A stretch of DNA of 64,000 bases from Gremmenia infestans (lineage: Eukaryota; Ascomycota; Leotiomycetes; Helotiales; Hamatocanthoscyphaceae). The stretch spans positions 310,001 to 374,000 of the forward strand of contig JAFEVB010000038.1 in assembly GCA_032629725.1 (NCBI GenBank), given 5' to 3'. Positions 22,857 through 34,075 of this stretch are shown here, piece after piece; position 1 is the first letter of the stretch, and every line of letters starts with the position of its first letter. The notes below the pieces were generated by a model that worked only from the letters and a program-made list of their open reading frames with translations, searched no databases and was not told the DNA's origin. The translations under genes and the position numbers were made by a program.

Positions 22857-22920
22857 TAAGTACTTGGAGGAAAAGGCGCGAAGGAGCGGAGAGCGAATTC
22901 ATACTAACGGTTCAACAACA
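22857..22920 (+). other. 5' leader intron of the SH3 gene
   Basis: GTAAGT donor at 22857, ACTAAC branch sequence and CAACAACAG acceptor ending at 22920, four bases before the ATG at 22925. In-frame TAG upstream of the donor makes the preceding exon non-coding. Confidence 0.6.
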
Positions 22921-22924
22921 GCTC

Positions 22925-25482
22925 ATGAGCTCAATATCAAAACGAAGTTCACCGCCCAAAAGGTCAGGACTCGTGGACTGGGCGGTGAATTCGATAGAAC
23001 AAAAAAATACGTCGTCTTTCGATTCACATGATATGCTTGAGTTAAATCGACAGAATATTCCTGCAAGGCCAACAAAGACTCCCATCCCAAGCCCAACGAT
23101 GACTCCAACTTCCAGTCCGGCCGAAACTCCTTCTTCCAGCCCACCAAAAAGATCCAAGACCCCCCTGTTCTCTCGTGGCAAGTCATCAAAAACGTCAATT
23201 CTCAAGTCAATGATCAGCTCCCCGAACACCAGTAACAACCTCGACCTGGTCAAAGGCCTCGCTGAGTATCAGCAGCCTACCATGATGTCGAGGCCAACAG
23301 CGCAACTACCAGGTAAACCAACAATATCGCCAAAGCATAACTATGGCTCTGAAAGCACTATATCCACCTATAGCATTGGGAGCATTTCTTCTCCGGAGAA
23401 CTTCAGGGTCCTGCCAAAATCTGGACCTCCAACTCCAGTGGACCGATCTACCCGAGTCGACTCTCTAAGAGCATCTCCGAACAGTACCTCTGACCTGGCC
23501 CGATATGACTCCTGGGGAACGTCGTATTCCCAGAAATCAATCCCGTTGCCATCAAGTACCCACGCATCTACGGCTCGATTTGCCTCCACCAGCTCCTCAG
23601 CCAGCTCTACCCCCGCCCTAAAGACCTACGTGTTCTTGAAGGATTCGAAATCTACAACTAGATTAAATGCCAAAGCGCCGACTCCAAAAGTGCCGTTTAA
23701 TACTCGGAGCAAGTCTGATGGGATTCTCGACGAAAGGGAGGAAGATGATGGTCAGGTTGGTCTCGGAATAGTGATGAAGCCATACAGGCCTTTGAAAGTC
23801 GAACGAAGGTCAACCGATAGCAGCGAAGAAACCAAGACTCGCAAGTTTAGAGCAGACGGCGTGGTGGAGTATACAGAGGTAGCGCAAGACTTTGATTCCA
23901 CCCTGCGCAGACACCGACAGAGCTCAGATGGGGAAGGGGAAGGGGAAGTTAGTACTTCAGCTTTCAAAAGAGAGCCCATCCCACCCGGCTATAATGGCGA
24001 CCACATAGAGATCATCGACGAGCTTTTAGACTACAATTATCGTGGTCAAGCAGAGACTTTCAACAGCATCTCGAATCGTTCGTCGTCTAAAAGTATACAT
24101 ATTCGATCGGTTTCGCAGAAGCAGAGGTCACCCTGGTCGGGAGTTCGCTGCGCCACAACCACCCCATCATCCTACGAAACTCCAACTCGATCGGGCAGGA
24201 GTGACATCAACTTGAACAAAGAAACATCGCAACAACGAAGTGCATCGTCGCGAAATCCAGTAAAGAGAGAATTCAGTGATTGCCAGTACAAATACAATCA
24301 CAGCACGGCGCATCGGACTCCAAGCGGCCGCACAATCATCGAAGCTTATCGTGAAACGAGTGGTCTGAGTCCAGCTCTTCCGCCAGGAACTCCACATCAC
24401 ACCTACGGTCATCGTATCTACCAAGTCCCTTCAGACTCTCCCACCATCGTCAAAAGACAGCATCGACAGAAATATCCCACTCGTGCCGAACGGGGTCTCT
24501 TCTACTTCACCGAAGACGAAAATATTGCCATTCAAGAAGAAGTTAATTCTAAGCATCATAGCTGTGGCAAACACGAGCACTGCACTGACTGTCGAGAAAC
24601 CGCATACTCCTTCCTCGAAAATAAAGCTATGCCTACCTCCATGCCCCCCGAGGAACGCCAGAAGGTGATCAACAACAATAGATCCCTTCGAAACATCAAG
24701 AATGTAAGCTCATATTCACCATCCAACCTGACCATCTTCAAAGCTCAAGCTAACATTCAATACAGGAACTTGAGAATCTCGCAGAAGCAGGAGCTATCTC
24801 CGACGACATCTTCGACCAAATCATGGGCGTCCTCCCATCTGAATCTTCCCTCGGCGGCTCTTCTCGCGCAAACACACACGCAGCTCCCTCTCCATCGCCA
24901 GTCCCCACCAACGCCTTTCAAAATATGCATGTCGCCGACCCCGCTCCCCCATCCTACAGCAACAGCAACAACGCAGCTGCACCGCCCTCTCTCCCTACCC
25001 GCAAAGCATCCACACCTTCGAAGCCAGAAATCGCCCGCGCGACAGCTCTATACCGCTATGCCGAGCCAGATGACTGCAACTTCGAAGTCGGTGACACGAT
25101 TGTTATCTACGAGTATATGAATGCCGACTGGTGGCTCGGAAAGAATGTGCGCACCGGAAAGGAGGGTGTATTCCCCGTTACCTACGTCCAAACAATGACC
25201 AATCCTGATTCTGCTCCTACCAACAGCCATTACGGCGATGAGAAGAAGAACGGCTACCCGGGCATGGTACAGCAACAAAACCAAGGCCCTCCACCACCCG
25301 GCCCGAGCAATCCGTATAACAGCGACGTTCCCCCAATGCAGATCGCAGAGCAGCCTAGTGATGGGAAGCAGCCGGGTAAGGGTGGTGCGATGGGCAAGAA
25401 GTTTGGGAAGAAATTGGGAAACGCAGCGATTTTCGGGGCCGGTGCTACGATTGGTGGCAACATTGTGAACAGCATCTTTTGA
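22925..25482 (+). CDS. Lsb1/Pin3-type SH3 protein with long disordered N-terminal extension
   Basis: Exon 22925-24703, intron 24704-24765 (GTAAGC donor, TACAG acceptor), exon 24766-25482; 831 residues. The last 263 residues are a complete Lsb1/Pin3 protein: MPTSMPPEERQKVINNNRSL at 569, the splice into ELENLAEAGAISDD, an SH3 domain at about 683-738 (ALYRY, DWWLGKN, GVFPVTYV), a Pro-rich linker and the glycine-rich tail GKKFGKKLGNAAIFGAGATI. In yeast these proteins bind Las17 and affect actin patches and prion formation. Residues 1-568 are Ser/Pro/Thr-rich, disordered, without a known domain, yet run in frame with no stop. A stop in frame just before 22925, behind a 5' leader intron, supports that ATG. 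Either a true fusion, or two transcripts with the short form starting at 24629. The tail of the extension has a CGKHEHCTDC motif that could bind metal. Confidence 0.85.
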
Positions 25483-28296
25483 TTGTCGTTTGCCTTGGTA
25501 ATTTTATTCTGGCGTTCAGGATTTGAATAAGTACGGTGCTTGCTTGTGCGACCTGTTCCTGAATCAGGACGGTCTGCTTTATGAGGCTGGTCGGCAATTG
25601 GTGCACGACGACGAATAAAGGCTCTGTAGAAAGCTCGCCTGCCGTTCATTTTATATAGAGGCTTCTATGCCCTCCGCATACCAAAATGAATAGACACATT
25701 CCCTTGAGACATACTAATGCTTGTTACCAGTCCCCTTGTTGTCCTCGCGGATGAATCACTCTCCGCCTCTCAAGCCAAAATTCCCCACCCTGAACTACTA
25801 TACATCTTCTGCCTAGATGATGGAAAGACAAGCATTTAGAAACTCCAAGGCAAAAGAAAGAATCCAGATTGCCGTGCCGTGCCGATTCGCATCATCTTTC
25901 TACCTTTACCTTGTCCACTCCCTTACCCTTCCTCCCACCGAAAAAGCCCGCCCTTTGGGGCTATTCACGTCCATTTTTATCGCGGAGATATAATTAAACA
26001 AGTATAAGCAAGTGCTGTTAAGGATTTTTCACGTTCGTATGTTTAGTTGTTTGTTTATTCGTTCAACAATTCCGACGAAACTGTTCATCGCTCTCGGAGA
26101 AGAATTGCGACTGGCGTGTTTCCTATTATGTTGTGTTGTGTATTGAGGATGGTATGATGTGTAGGTTAGATGAGCTCGGAGGTGGGGGTTATCAGAAGCT
26201 CGATCTTGTCGGTCAAGTAAAGTTCTCTTATGATGCGATGCGGAGGAGATTCTGGGGCGCGTGGAGGGGGTATTTATATCTATCGTAACCCTAGGAGGAT
26301 CTGTGGGCTTTGCTTTATTCACCTGCTACCTACAGGGAAGTTTCTAAAGTAAGGAGTAAGCAGTTGGATCGTCTTCCTTGTGTTCCAGATCAGATGCAGT
26401 GTGCGTGTATAGTGGTGGATGGATGCTTATATTTAAACCTTCCTCTCCTTCTCTGTTCTTTGGATCTTCAGAAATGAGAAAGCGGGAAGTCGTTGCATTA
26501 CTGTGGTGTCTGAGCTCGAACGTGTCAGTTTATTTTGTTCATTCGTGATGTTTGGGTAGTGCATGCAAAGTGCTGACAAGGTGAGTGATGTGTCGGTAAT
26601 GGAACTGTAGCTCTGATAGATCGATAGTCGTTTGCTGTCAAAGAGCATTCACGTTCGTTCGTTTGCTCAGTACTCAGTTGCGACTAAAGTTTCCCATTCG
26701 TGGGTACAATAGGAACATACCCGATTCCCTTCATAAACCCCACTTAGTCGCGCCAGCAGAAAGGGAATTAAATCTCTTATCTATGTTTGAGCTGACTCCA
26801 GAAATAATTATGAATTCCATGTGTGCCACCTTATGTATTGAAATGAGTTCTGGGAAGTGTAGGAGGCGCTTTATACTTTACCTGTTAGTCTATTTCGAAC
26901 TTTCGATTGAGGGGAGGTTTGTTTTGATAAATAGATTAATGGCAAGTGAATTTCTAGCCCTATGTGATGACTGAGTGAGGAGACAAGTAGTATGTTAAGC
27001 CGTTACTATGAAAGATTCGACTTACTTGGTTTTGGATCTAGTACGAGCGTGGATACTATTGTTCGGTCAGCCCTATACAGGTAGGCAGGTGCAGATAATC
27101 CAAAGTCTCAAGTTGGTCTAAATGGTGTGCCCGAAGCCGGAAGGCTGGAATGAATATATCTATATTCACTGATAATGAAGTCCAACATTCGTTGGCACGC
27201 ATGGCTTGCGATGAATCAGGTTACGCTCGAGGGACATTCTTCTGCGGCGTACGTACTTACTTATTTAGTCATTTAGATATCTTGCTACTGTACATATATA
27301 TGCGGAAGCAGATCTTACATCGTTCAAGTGAGAGTTGATGGAAGAATATGGTCGGAATGTGAGATGCTGGGAAGGGACTTCTTCTAGTAAAAATGGAGTA
27401 AATAAAGACGTATAGAAAGCGTTGTCCTTTCGGGTTTCTTGCCCCGGGTGGTACACTGTTCTTGTTTCCATATACTTGGTTCATATGTTGTACAATATTT
27501 GCATTTACTACTAATGCGCTGTTGCTAAGCAGTTTTGGAGAGTAAGGTGTTATTTGATGTCTAATTTGAGACCTGTGTGGGTCTTGAAAGTATTAAGTCG
27601 AGATCGTAACTCGCGAGGTTCAACAACAGAAACAACAGTAGATCAAGGGTGATTGCAACACAACCAGAGACGAGCAAAATAGATGGACATACTTTAGACA
27701 AATGGTATATCAATGGCGAAATAACTATAGGTGTTTCGTTTTCAAAGGCCCTCTTTTAGAGGGTTGGTTGTGCCATATTATAAGAATTTAAGATTTAAGA
27801 TTTATATTTCGAGCCTACCTTGTTCAGCGTCGTTGGACCCTGAGTATGCCCAATTTGGACGACAGCTTCATTCCTAGATGGACTGAGACTGGCACGCCTC
27901 TTTGAATCTCTAACCAGTACTTCAACAGCCCTACCTGCAAGACTCAAAGCCATCTGCTCACGACAGGGCAAAATATACCCGAGAACATCAGATTGAAGTG
28001 TATCATCCATTACGAACCGCTTCCTTCAGATCAGAGATTCCAGAGCAGTAGATACAGGATGCAAAAGTTCGTCTGCCGCCCAACATTGAGACGTCTACTG
28101 AAAGACATCTCACACACACAGCTCCGTGTAGGAAGGCAAAGTTGTGGACGTGGTCGAGCGGATACAGAACAGGATCAAGAAAATCTCTGCCGAGGATTTC
28201 TGATGTAGAAGCTCGCTACCCATCTGGGACTAGCGTGAGGCTAGTCAAGCTAAATGTTTTTCTTCACGACCCGCACTTTTCTTTCGACTTTGCAAG
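25483..28296. other. Intergenic, no gene recognised
   Basis: 2.8 kb between two plus-strand genes. It contains the 3' flank of the SH3 gene, pyrimidine-rich stretches around 25850-25950 and AT-rich DNA beyond 26000. Short frames (26663-26974, 27795-28010) carry no motif, and none is supported. Confidence 0.5.
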
Positions 28297-30084
28297 ATGG
28301 AGTCCTTGAGCGAAACAAAATGGGACGTCGTGATCGAAGGGACCGGTCTGCAGCATTCTCTGCTTGCCTTGTCAGTATATCTTGCTTGTCAACGATGTCT
28401 ACAGTTCACATCTGACTGACTCAGCTGGCCTTGAAGAGCATTGTCCCGCTCTGACAAAAAGATCCTTCATGTCGACCAGAATGAATATTATGGTGCCGCC
28501 GAAGCTGCTTTCAGTCTTCAAGAGGTGGATGGATGGGTAGAGAAGACCAAAGGATGTTAGTTCATCTCTTCCCCTGCTTCAAATTCGTTCAAAGCTTACA
28601 CGATATAGGTTCTGATGGAGCTCCCTTTCGGAATGCTACCCTGTGGAAGGCAGACCCTGATGAGTCAACCAACTCAGAGAAGCTCGCCTTCTCTAGAGCT
28701 TATACCCTCACGCTCTCCCCGCAAATAATTTACACAAAGTCGAAGCTGCTTGCCCTGCTGGTGTCCTCGAAAGTCTACCGTCAGCTCGAATTCCAAGCAG
28801 TAGGCAACTGGTGGTTGTACAATGAAGCCGATGAAGAGCCGCTGAAACGCTTGCCAAATGGACGGGAGGATATCTTCCAAGACAAGAGCATTGATAATAG
28901 AGCTAAGCGGAGTCTGATGAAGTTTCTTAAATTCATCGTGGACTTTGAGAACCAAACGGAGATCTGGGAAGCATATGGCGACAGCAGCCTCCAAGAATTC
29001 CTCTCTTCCCAGTTCCAACTCCCACCACGCCTCCAAACTGTCATGGCCGCCTTGACGCTGTCATTTGACTCTCCTAATAAGACTACCGTGCGGTGGGCTC
29101 TTCCAAGAATCGCTCGGCATCTGACATCGATGGGAATATTTGGGCCCGGCTTCAGTGCTGTGGTACCGAAGTGGGGTGGAGGCGCTGAGATTGGGCAAGT
29201 TGCTTGTCGTGCTGGAGCAGTGGGAGGTGGTATGTATGTTCTTGGTACAGCTGTCGAAAGCTCCCAGGCTATTGAGTCCACCGAAGAAGAAATTCTGGAA
29301 CAAAAAGTCAGCCTTTCTCTTTCTAATGGGGAGACCGTTAAGACTCGACATTATATCAATACCAAGGGCACGTCTGCTTCCGATAGAATTGTGGTATCAA
29401 AGATCATCGCCGTCATCTCGTCTCCTCTACTCCCCATCTTTGCGAGCTCGATTGAGGGCTCTCCACTCGCCGCTGTTTCGGTCGTAGTCTTCCCACCAAA
29501 TTCATTTAGCCAGGAAGGTGTCTCTCCAACCCATCCGGTCTACATCATGGTACACTCCAGCGAAACTGGAGAATGCCCAGTTGGTCAATGTAAGTATCCA
29601 TCCTCTTTCCATTTCTTTTTATTCGCATTACATGATGATCCAACTTTATGAATACTTATCTACATTGTCTGAATTACTTTGACGATAACATACCTCTGAC
29701 AGTCTGATGATGCTCTTGTTTTACAAAGTCTTTAATACTTCTACTATGGAGACTGCATAGCTAACCCATTGCGTCATAGGCGTCCTCTATGCAAGTACCC
29801 GATATTCCGAGAATAGCAAAGTGGTCCTGGAAGCAACCATATCCAAGTTTCTCGAGGCAGCGAAGGACAATGTAAAGTTATTGGTTACCCTCTACTACGA
29901 GCAACTACAAGTCCCCGGAACCTCTCCCCTTGATCTAGCCTTTGACGATCAGATTCTGGACAATGTTGAAGAGCAATGGAAAGCAGTCTCGGGTTATGGC
30001 GATGATGAAGAACACCCCCCGTTCATGCAATTTGCAGATAGGGAAGGCATGAATGCTGACGATGATAATAATGATGAGTATTAA
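28297..30084 (+). CDS. MRS6: Rab escort protein (REP, geranylgeranyltransferase component A)
   Basis: Presents newly made Rab GTPases to the geranylgeranyl transferase and delivers them to membranes; GDI superfamily, essential in yeast as Mrs6. Four exons: 28297-28370, 28437-28555, 28609-29589, 29780-30084, in phase for 492 residues. The N-terminal flavoprotein-like loop (WDVVIEGTGLQHSLLALALS) is followed by KILHVDQNEYYGAAEAAFSL, the GDI/REP signature. Exon 3 holds the Rab-binding platform and a GGGMYVLGTAV motif. The first intron seems to use an AAG acceptor, needed to restore LLALALSRSDKK. The third intron is long (190 bp). Instead of the usual glycine the loop reads IEGTG; acceptable in the family. 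The C-terminus is acidic (ADDDNNDEY). The N-terminal block YYGAAEAAFSL favours REP over Rab GDI. Confidence 0.92.
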
Positions 30085-30904
30085 TGTATTCGGATGGGAT
30101 AGGGTCGGAGTATGGAGTTATGCTCTGGCTGTTATACCAGTCTTTGCAGAAAATATCATATGTTCAATCTTTTGCAAAATTATCATTCGTTCAAGTAAAA
30201 TCATGTTTACTCTTTGATCCTTCCTGGGCCCTTTTGGAATTGCAGCAGCGGAGCAACAGTATAGCCCAGCGTTGCGCAGAAAACAGTTTCGATTATATTT
30301 TGCATGTGCTGTGCCATGCTACCCTCAAGAATGTCTTTACAGTGAGCTTTCACTATGACAACATTAGGACTTAACACAGCACTAAAGTGGGATTTCACTT
30401 TACTCATTCGCGTTTGCATTAAGAGAAGAGCAGATCTTACCAGGAGGAATGTTCGGCTCCATATTTATTTTTTACCCACCAATGGTTTGCGCCAAAGTCC
30501 GAGCCTCCTGTGGAGACACGGGCATGGGGTTAAGCATGCTGGCGGGGCGAACTCCTTGGAAACATAGGTACGGACGTCAACTTTGAATTGTCAATCCTTA
30601 CTTTTCTCTGTAGAATAAGATTTGCGGCCATCGCCTCGGAAAGTATTGGCAATCATTGGTTAATGTATGATATTTTGCTCCACTCTGCGGCCACCACAAG
30701 TCGGAGACTGGAGGAACGGGGGCTCATAATATATGATGGAATCGTTGCTGCTGAACACTACAATAACTCCACAGCATTGAGAATGAATGCTACTTAAAGA
30801 GTTTATATCCCGCAGGGCAGTCTCCCTTTGTCTCACTTCCTCCTAACATCTCGAACCACCAAAAACTCCAGCCAACAGACTTCCCCCATCACCATCTATT
30901 CACA
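30085..30904. other. Intergenic upstream of the short-chain dehydrogenase
   Basis: 820 bp between two plus-strand genes: REP 3' flank and dehydrogenase promoter. The last 100 bases are C-rich and pyrimidine-rich with CACCATC-type words just before the start, as in well expressed fungal genes. No other element seen. Confidence 0.45.
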
Positions 30905-31912
30905 ATGGCCACTAAAGGCGTACCCTTTGACCCCACCAACGACATTCCCTCCCTCGACGGCAAGGTCATTCTCATCACCGGTGCCAACAGCGGACTAGGA
31001 AAACAAGCCTCTCTGGAGCTAGCCAAGCACAAACCGGCGCTCATCTGGATGGCTGCTCGTAGTCCCGAGAAGGGCAATGAAGCAGTCACTGATGTTGAAA
31101 ACCAGGTCCCGGGTGTCGTTGTCAAGTTTTTGGAGCTGGATTTGAGTTCTTTTGATTCGATTAAGAAGGCTGCGAGGACTGTGCTTGAGGAGTCCTCACG
31201 GCTGGATATTTTGATGCTTAATGCTGGACGTAAGTAACCGTTGCCGAGATGGAGGAATTACATCCATGCGTTGGACCATGGCAAACGCCAGCTACTACTA
31301 GAGCGAGTGCTCCAAATTTAGCTCAAGCGACTCCTTAATCCCATTCCTCTCTCGTGGTATAAAATTGACATCCCACCAACAGTCATGGGCTGCCCACCCG
31401 CACTAACAAAAGACGGCTACGAGATCCAAATGGGCACCAACCACATCGGCCACGCTCTCCTCCTCAAGCTCCTCACGCCCCTTTTGCTCAAAACAGCCAA
31501 CTACCACCCCGTGCGCATCATCAGCCTCGCCTCATCAGCCTGGAAGTACGCCGGGCCCGAGAAAATACAATTCCAGACCCTCATGTCCGTCGACGGCGTC
31601 ACGCCCGTGAATCGCTACATCCAGAGCAAAGTGGCCAACATGCTGTACCCGCAAGAATTCGCCAAACACTACCCCTCGCTAACCATCGTCTCCATCGACC
31701 CCGGCGAAGTCGCCACGCAGCTATTCTCGCGCGAGCCTGGCGATGCGCAGATGAAACATTTGCAGACGGAGGTGGCGCCGAAGGTTGTAAGGGGTGTAGA
31801 GGAGGGCGTTGTTAATCAGCTGTGGGCTGCGACGGGGCTTGTGGTTGATACGATGTTGGCGGAGAAGGTCTGGGAGTGGACACAGAAGGAGTTGGAAGGG
31901 CAGGATATTTGA
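30905..31912 (+). CDS. Short-chain dehydrogenase/reductase (classical-type SDR)
   Basis: NAD(P)H-dependent oxidoreductase. Exon 1 30905-31229, intron 31230-31382 (GTAAGT to ACCAACAG), exon 2 31383-31912; 284 residues. Coenzyme motif TGANSGLG at 25-32, NAG at 106-108 split near the intron, Ser 159 or 160 in ISLASSAW, and YIQSK giving Tyr187 and Lys191 of the YxxxK pair. So the catalytic set is complete. The middle (GYEIQMGTNHIGHALL) is typical of the retinol-dehydrogenase-like fungal SDRs. A proline after the NAG (LMGCPPALTKDG) is common in these. Substrate unknown. The next gene, convergent, is a Zn2Cys6 regulator 97 bp away, so this may be a small local pair, but the regulator may be broken. 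Confidence 0.93.
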
Positions 31913-32009
31913 GAGCCCAGTCAATCTGCCTCTATCATGAAAGCTTTTGATTCATAGATGAATTAACAGGATTATCTGTTTTGCGAATGGAATGGTCAAA
32001 AGCCCCACT

Positions 32010-34075
32010 TTAGCTCTGCAATTGAACTTCACTTTTGCTCCACTCCTCCCTCTCAATGCCATTTTGTTGAAGGACATTGCGTTCCCTCGTGAGCACTTCG
32101 CAGCCACCATCGCTCGTTTTCCGTTTGCAGATCAACATGGCTTTTCCAAATGGGCCATCAGGTAAAATAACCTGGACGTCATATACCCTGCGCGACGCTG
32201 GTATCGTTGGCAGACTGCAGTCATGGTCCTGAGGCTCTAGCAACGTTTCACTAAGTAGATGATCTTTTCGATAGTCCGCTTCCTCAATCCGCATTAATTC
32301 TTCTGCAACAGAGGCTGCAAATATCGCGTCCCAGATACCTTCTCTACTTGGAAGTGAGCGTAGGAGTTTGATAGCTTGGATGCGGACGCTGTGCATCCGA
32401 CAATGGAGGGCTGTGAAATAAAGAGGCGGGATCCACTACACCAGATTAGTACTCTGACTTCTAGGCACTGCTCAGGACAAGACCTGAGAGCATGAAATAC
32501 ACTCCGGAGATCTCGACACTGTAACATCAAGGTGGAGATGCAAAAAGAAAAGTTGCTTACACCAATATCAGCCGTGAAATGGAACATCTCTAAGCCCGAA
32601 CCCAGAGCAGGGTTTCGATTGAGAACAGCGCGAACAGCTTCCAGAAACTTGTTTGCACTAGTGATTATAGAAACAAAACTAGGGCCGTGAGCATCGAAAG
32701 CCATCTCATCTTCCTGCCAAAGACAGGTGTGAACTAGAATGTTTGCCATGGTATAGTAGAGCAGCAGGAGCTGGTACCCAGCATTCGAGATCTTGTCTAG
32801 CTGGACCTGGAAACTGACTCTAGACGCTTTGTAGGTATGGAGCCACGCCTGCAAGTTCGATTTGATGCGCCGTTACACTTCGAGCAGGTCCTCGCCCGGA
32901 CCGGAATATCCTGACCGTTCCTGGCGGCACTGGCCCGCCAGGTAAAATATATCATTGAATAGATAATCCAGATTGTCTCTTGCTTGAGCGGGAGACTTGA
33001 AGGTGATAGACAGCGGCTGGTGCTTGAGCAGATGTGGGCTTGAAGTAAACCAGTATCCCTGACCAAATTGTACAGCCAGCAAGGTCATGCGCGTAAAAAC
33101 TTCAACGAGCCAGTCATCAATAGGTTCCCGACCAGAGACTTGATCGAGCCCAGCCAGCAGCTTTATACCACTCTGCAAGTGCACATTCCCCATATTATAG
33201 CGTCCGCGCAGAAGTTCCAAACAGACAAACAGCATGCACGCGACCAGAGTAACACGAACCGACGCCTTATCCTTGCCTATGAACCGAGGCTCAAGAAGGT
33301 GCGTGACAGCCTTATTGTACTGACGCAGCGAGAACTGCTCCAGCAGGTCAGGACACCTCTTTACCCCCATCTCCTGCACACCAAACCACACCCTCTTGTG
33401 CACCGAGCTCAGCGCTAGCATGGCGTGGAAGATAGCTGGCTCTTCCAAGCTACCTCGCATGACCAGCGCGTCCCAGAACGGCGACCCAAAGGCGCCGCGG
33501 AACTTCACGGCTGTGCGGCTGCAGAACCACTGCATACAGCCGTGTTCGGCCTGGCTTTCTGGGGCTACGGTGCTGAGCAGGACTTGCGTGGTTGGGTCGG
33601 CAGAAATGGGAGTGAGGGTGGTCCCGCCGCCCCAGACTCCGTAGCCTTTACATACCCGTTTGGTGGACACGCACCTCACGCATGCAGGTCGACCCTCATC
33701 ACACTTTACTTTTCGAAGCCTTAGGAATAATGAGCAAAAAGGCCTGGAAAGTAGACGTGCATTGGCTATGAGGGCTTGCTTACCTATAATCAAGACCTCC
33801 GAGTCAGTATTGTCTTATATATAAGCAGATTCTAGCAGTTGAAACATTGTTCTAGCGGGGCTGACAGGACACGTTAGAAGCTGCTCGGTTCTTGAACACT
33901 TTTATAGAGTAACTACTCTAGAGATATTCGAAAGCCGGTATTGATGCTCAACAAGGTGACTTACTTACCGGCATGTTTGGCACCCGGATTTCACTTTTTT
34001 CGCCTTCGAATTTCCACCGCCTGCCTGCCCTAGACATCGAGGTCTAGATACCTGATCGCGTCTCACACCCTCCAT
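32010..34075 (-). pseudogene. Zn2Cys6 fungal transcription factor with in-frame TAA
   Basis: Nuclear regulator of the Gal4-type binuclear zinc cluster family. Exon 1 34075-33969, a 249-bp intron, exon 2 33719-32561, a 125-bp intron (GTAAGC to GTGTAG), exon 3 32435-32010, all in phase for 564 codons. The first splice completes the cluster exactly: Cys at 32, 35, 42, 49, 52 and 59 (GCQTCRLRKVKC). A fungal-specific C-terminal region follows (EEPAIFHAMLALSSVHKR, WIPPLYFTALHCRMHSVR). Codon 318 is TAA (32875-32873), between EDLLEV and RRIKSNLQAWLH; both sides read like the same protein in one frame. Options: recent pseudogene; a short intron starting at the GTGTAA at 32878 (30 nt to 32849 or 72 nt to 32807, both keep frame; 30 is implausibly short); or a sequence error. 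If translated as written the protein has 317 residues. Convergent with the dehydrogenase. Confidence 0.72.

Larger units (their letters stand above)
19886..22924. other. Three-kilobase intergenic region with two strong palindromes
   Basis: Upstream region shared by the divergent glycosyltransferase (minus) and the SH3 gene (plus). It carries the 13-bp-arm palindrome at 20011-20038 and the GC hairpin at 20399-20422. The rest is AT-rich with no gene. The leader of the SH3 gene contains an intron: a GTAAGT donor at 22857-22862, an ACTAAC branch site and an ACAACAG acceptor ending at 22920. Confidence 0.6.

Noticed and set aside
32849..32878. A 30-nt intron removing the TAA of the Zn2Cys6 gene
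   Set aside because: Below the usual minimum intron length in ascomycetes; kept only as a less likely option.
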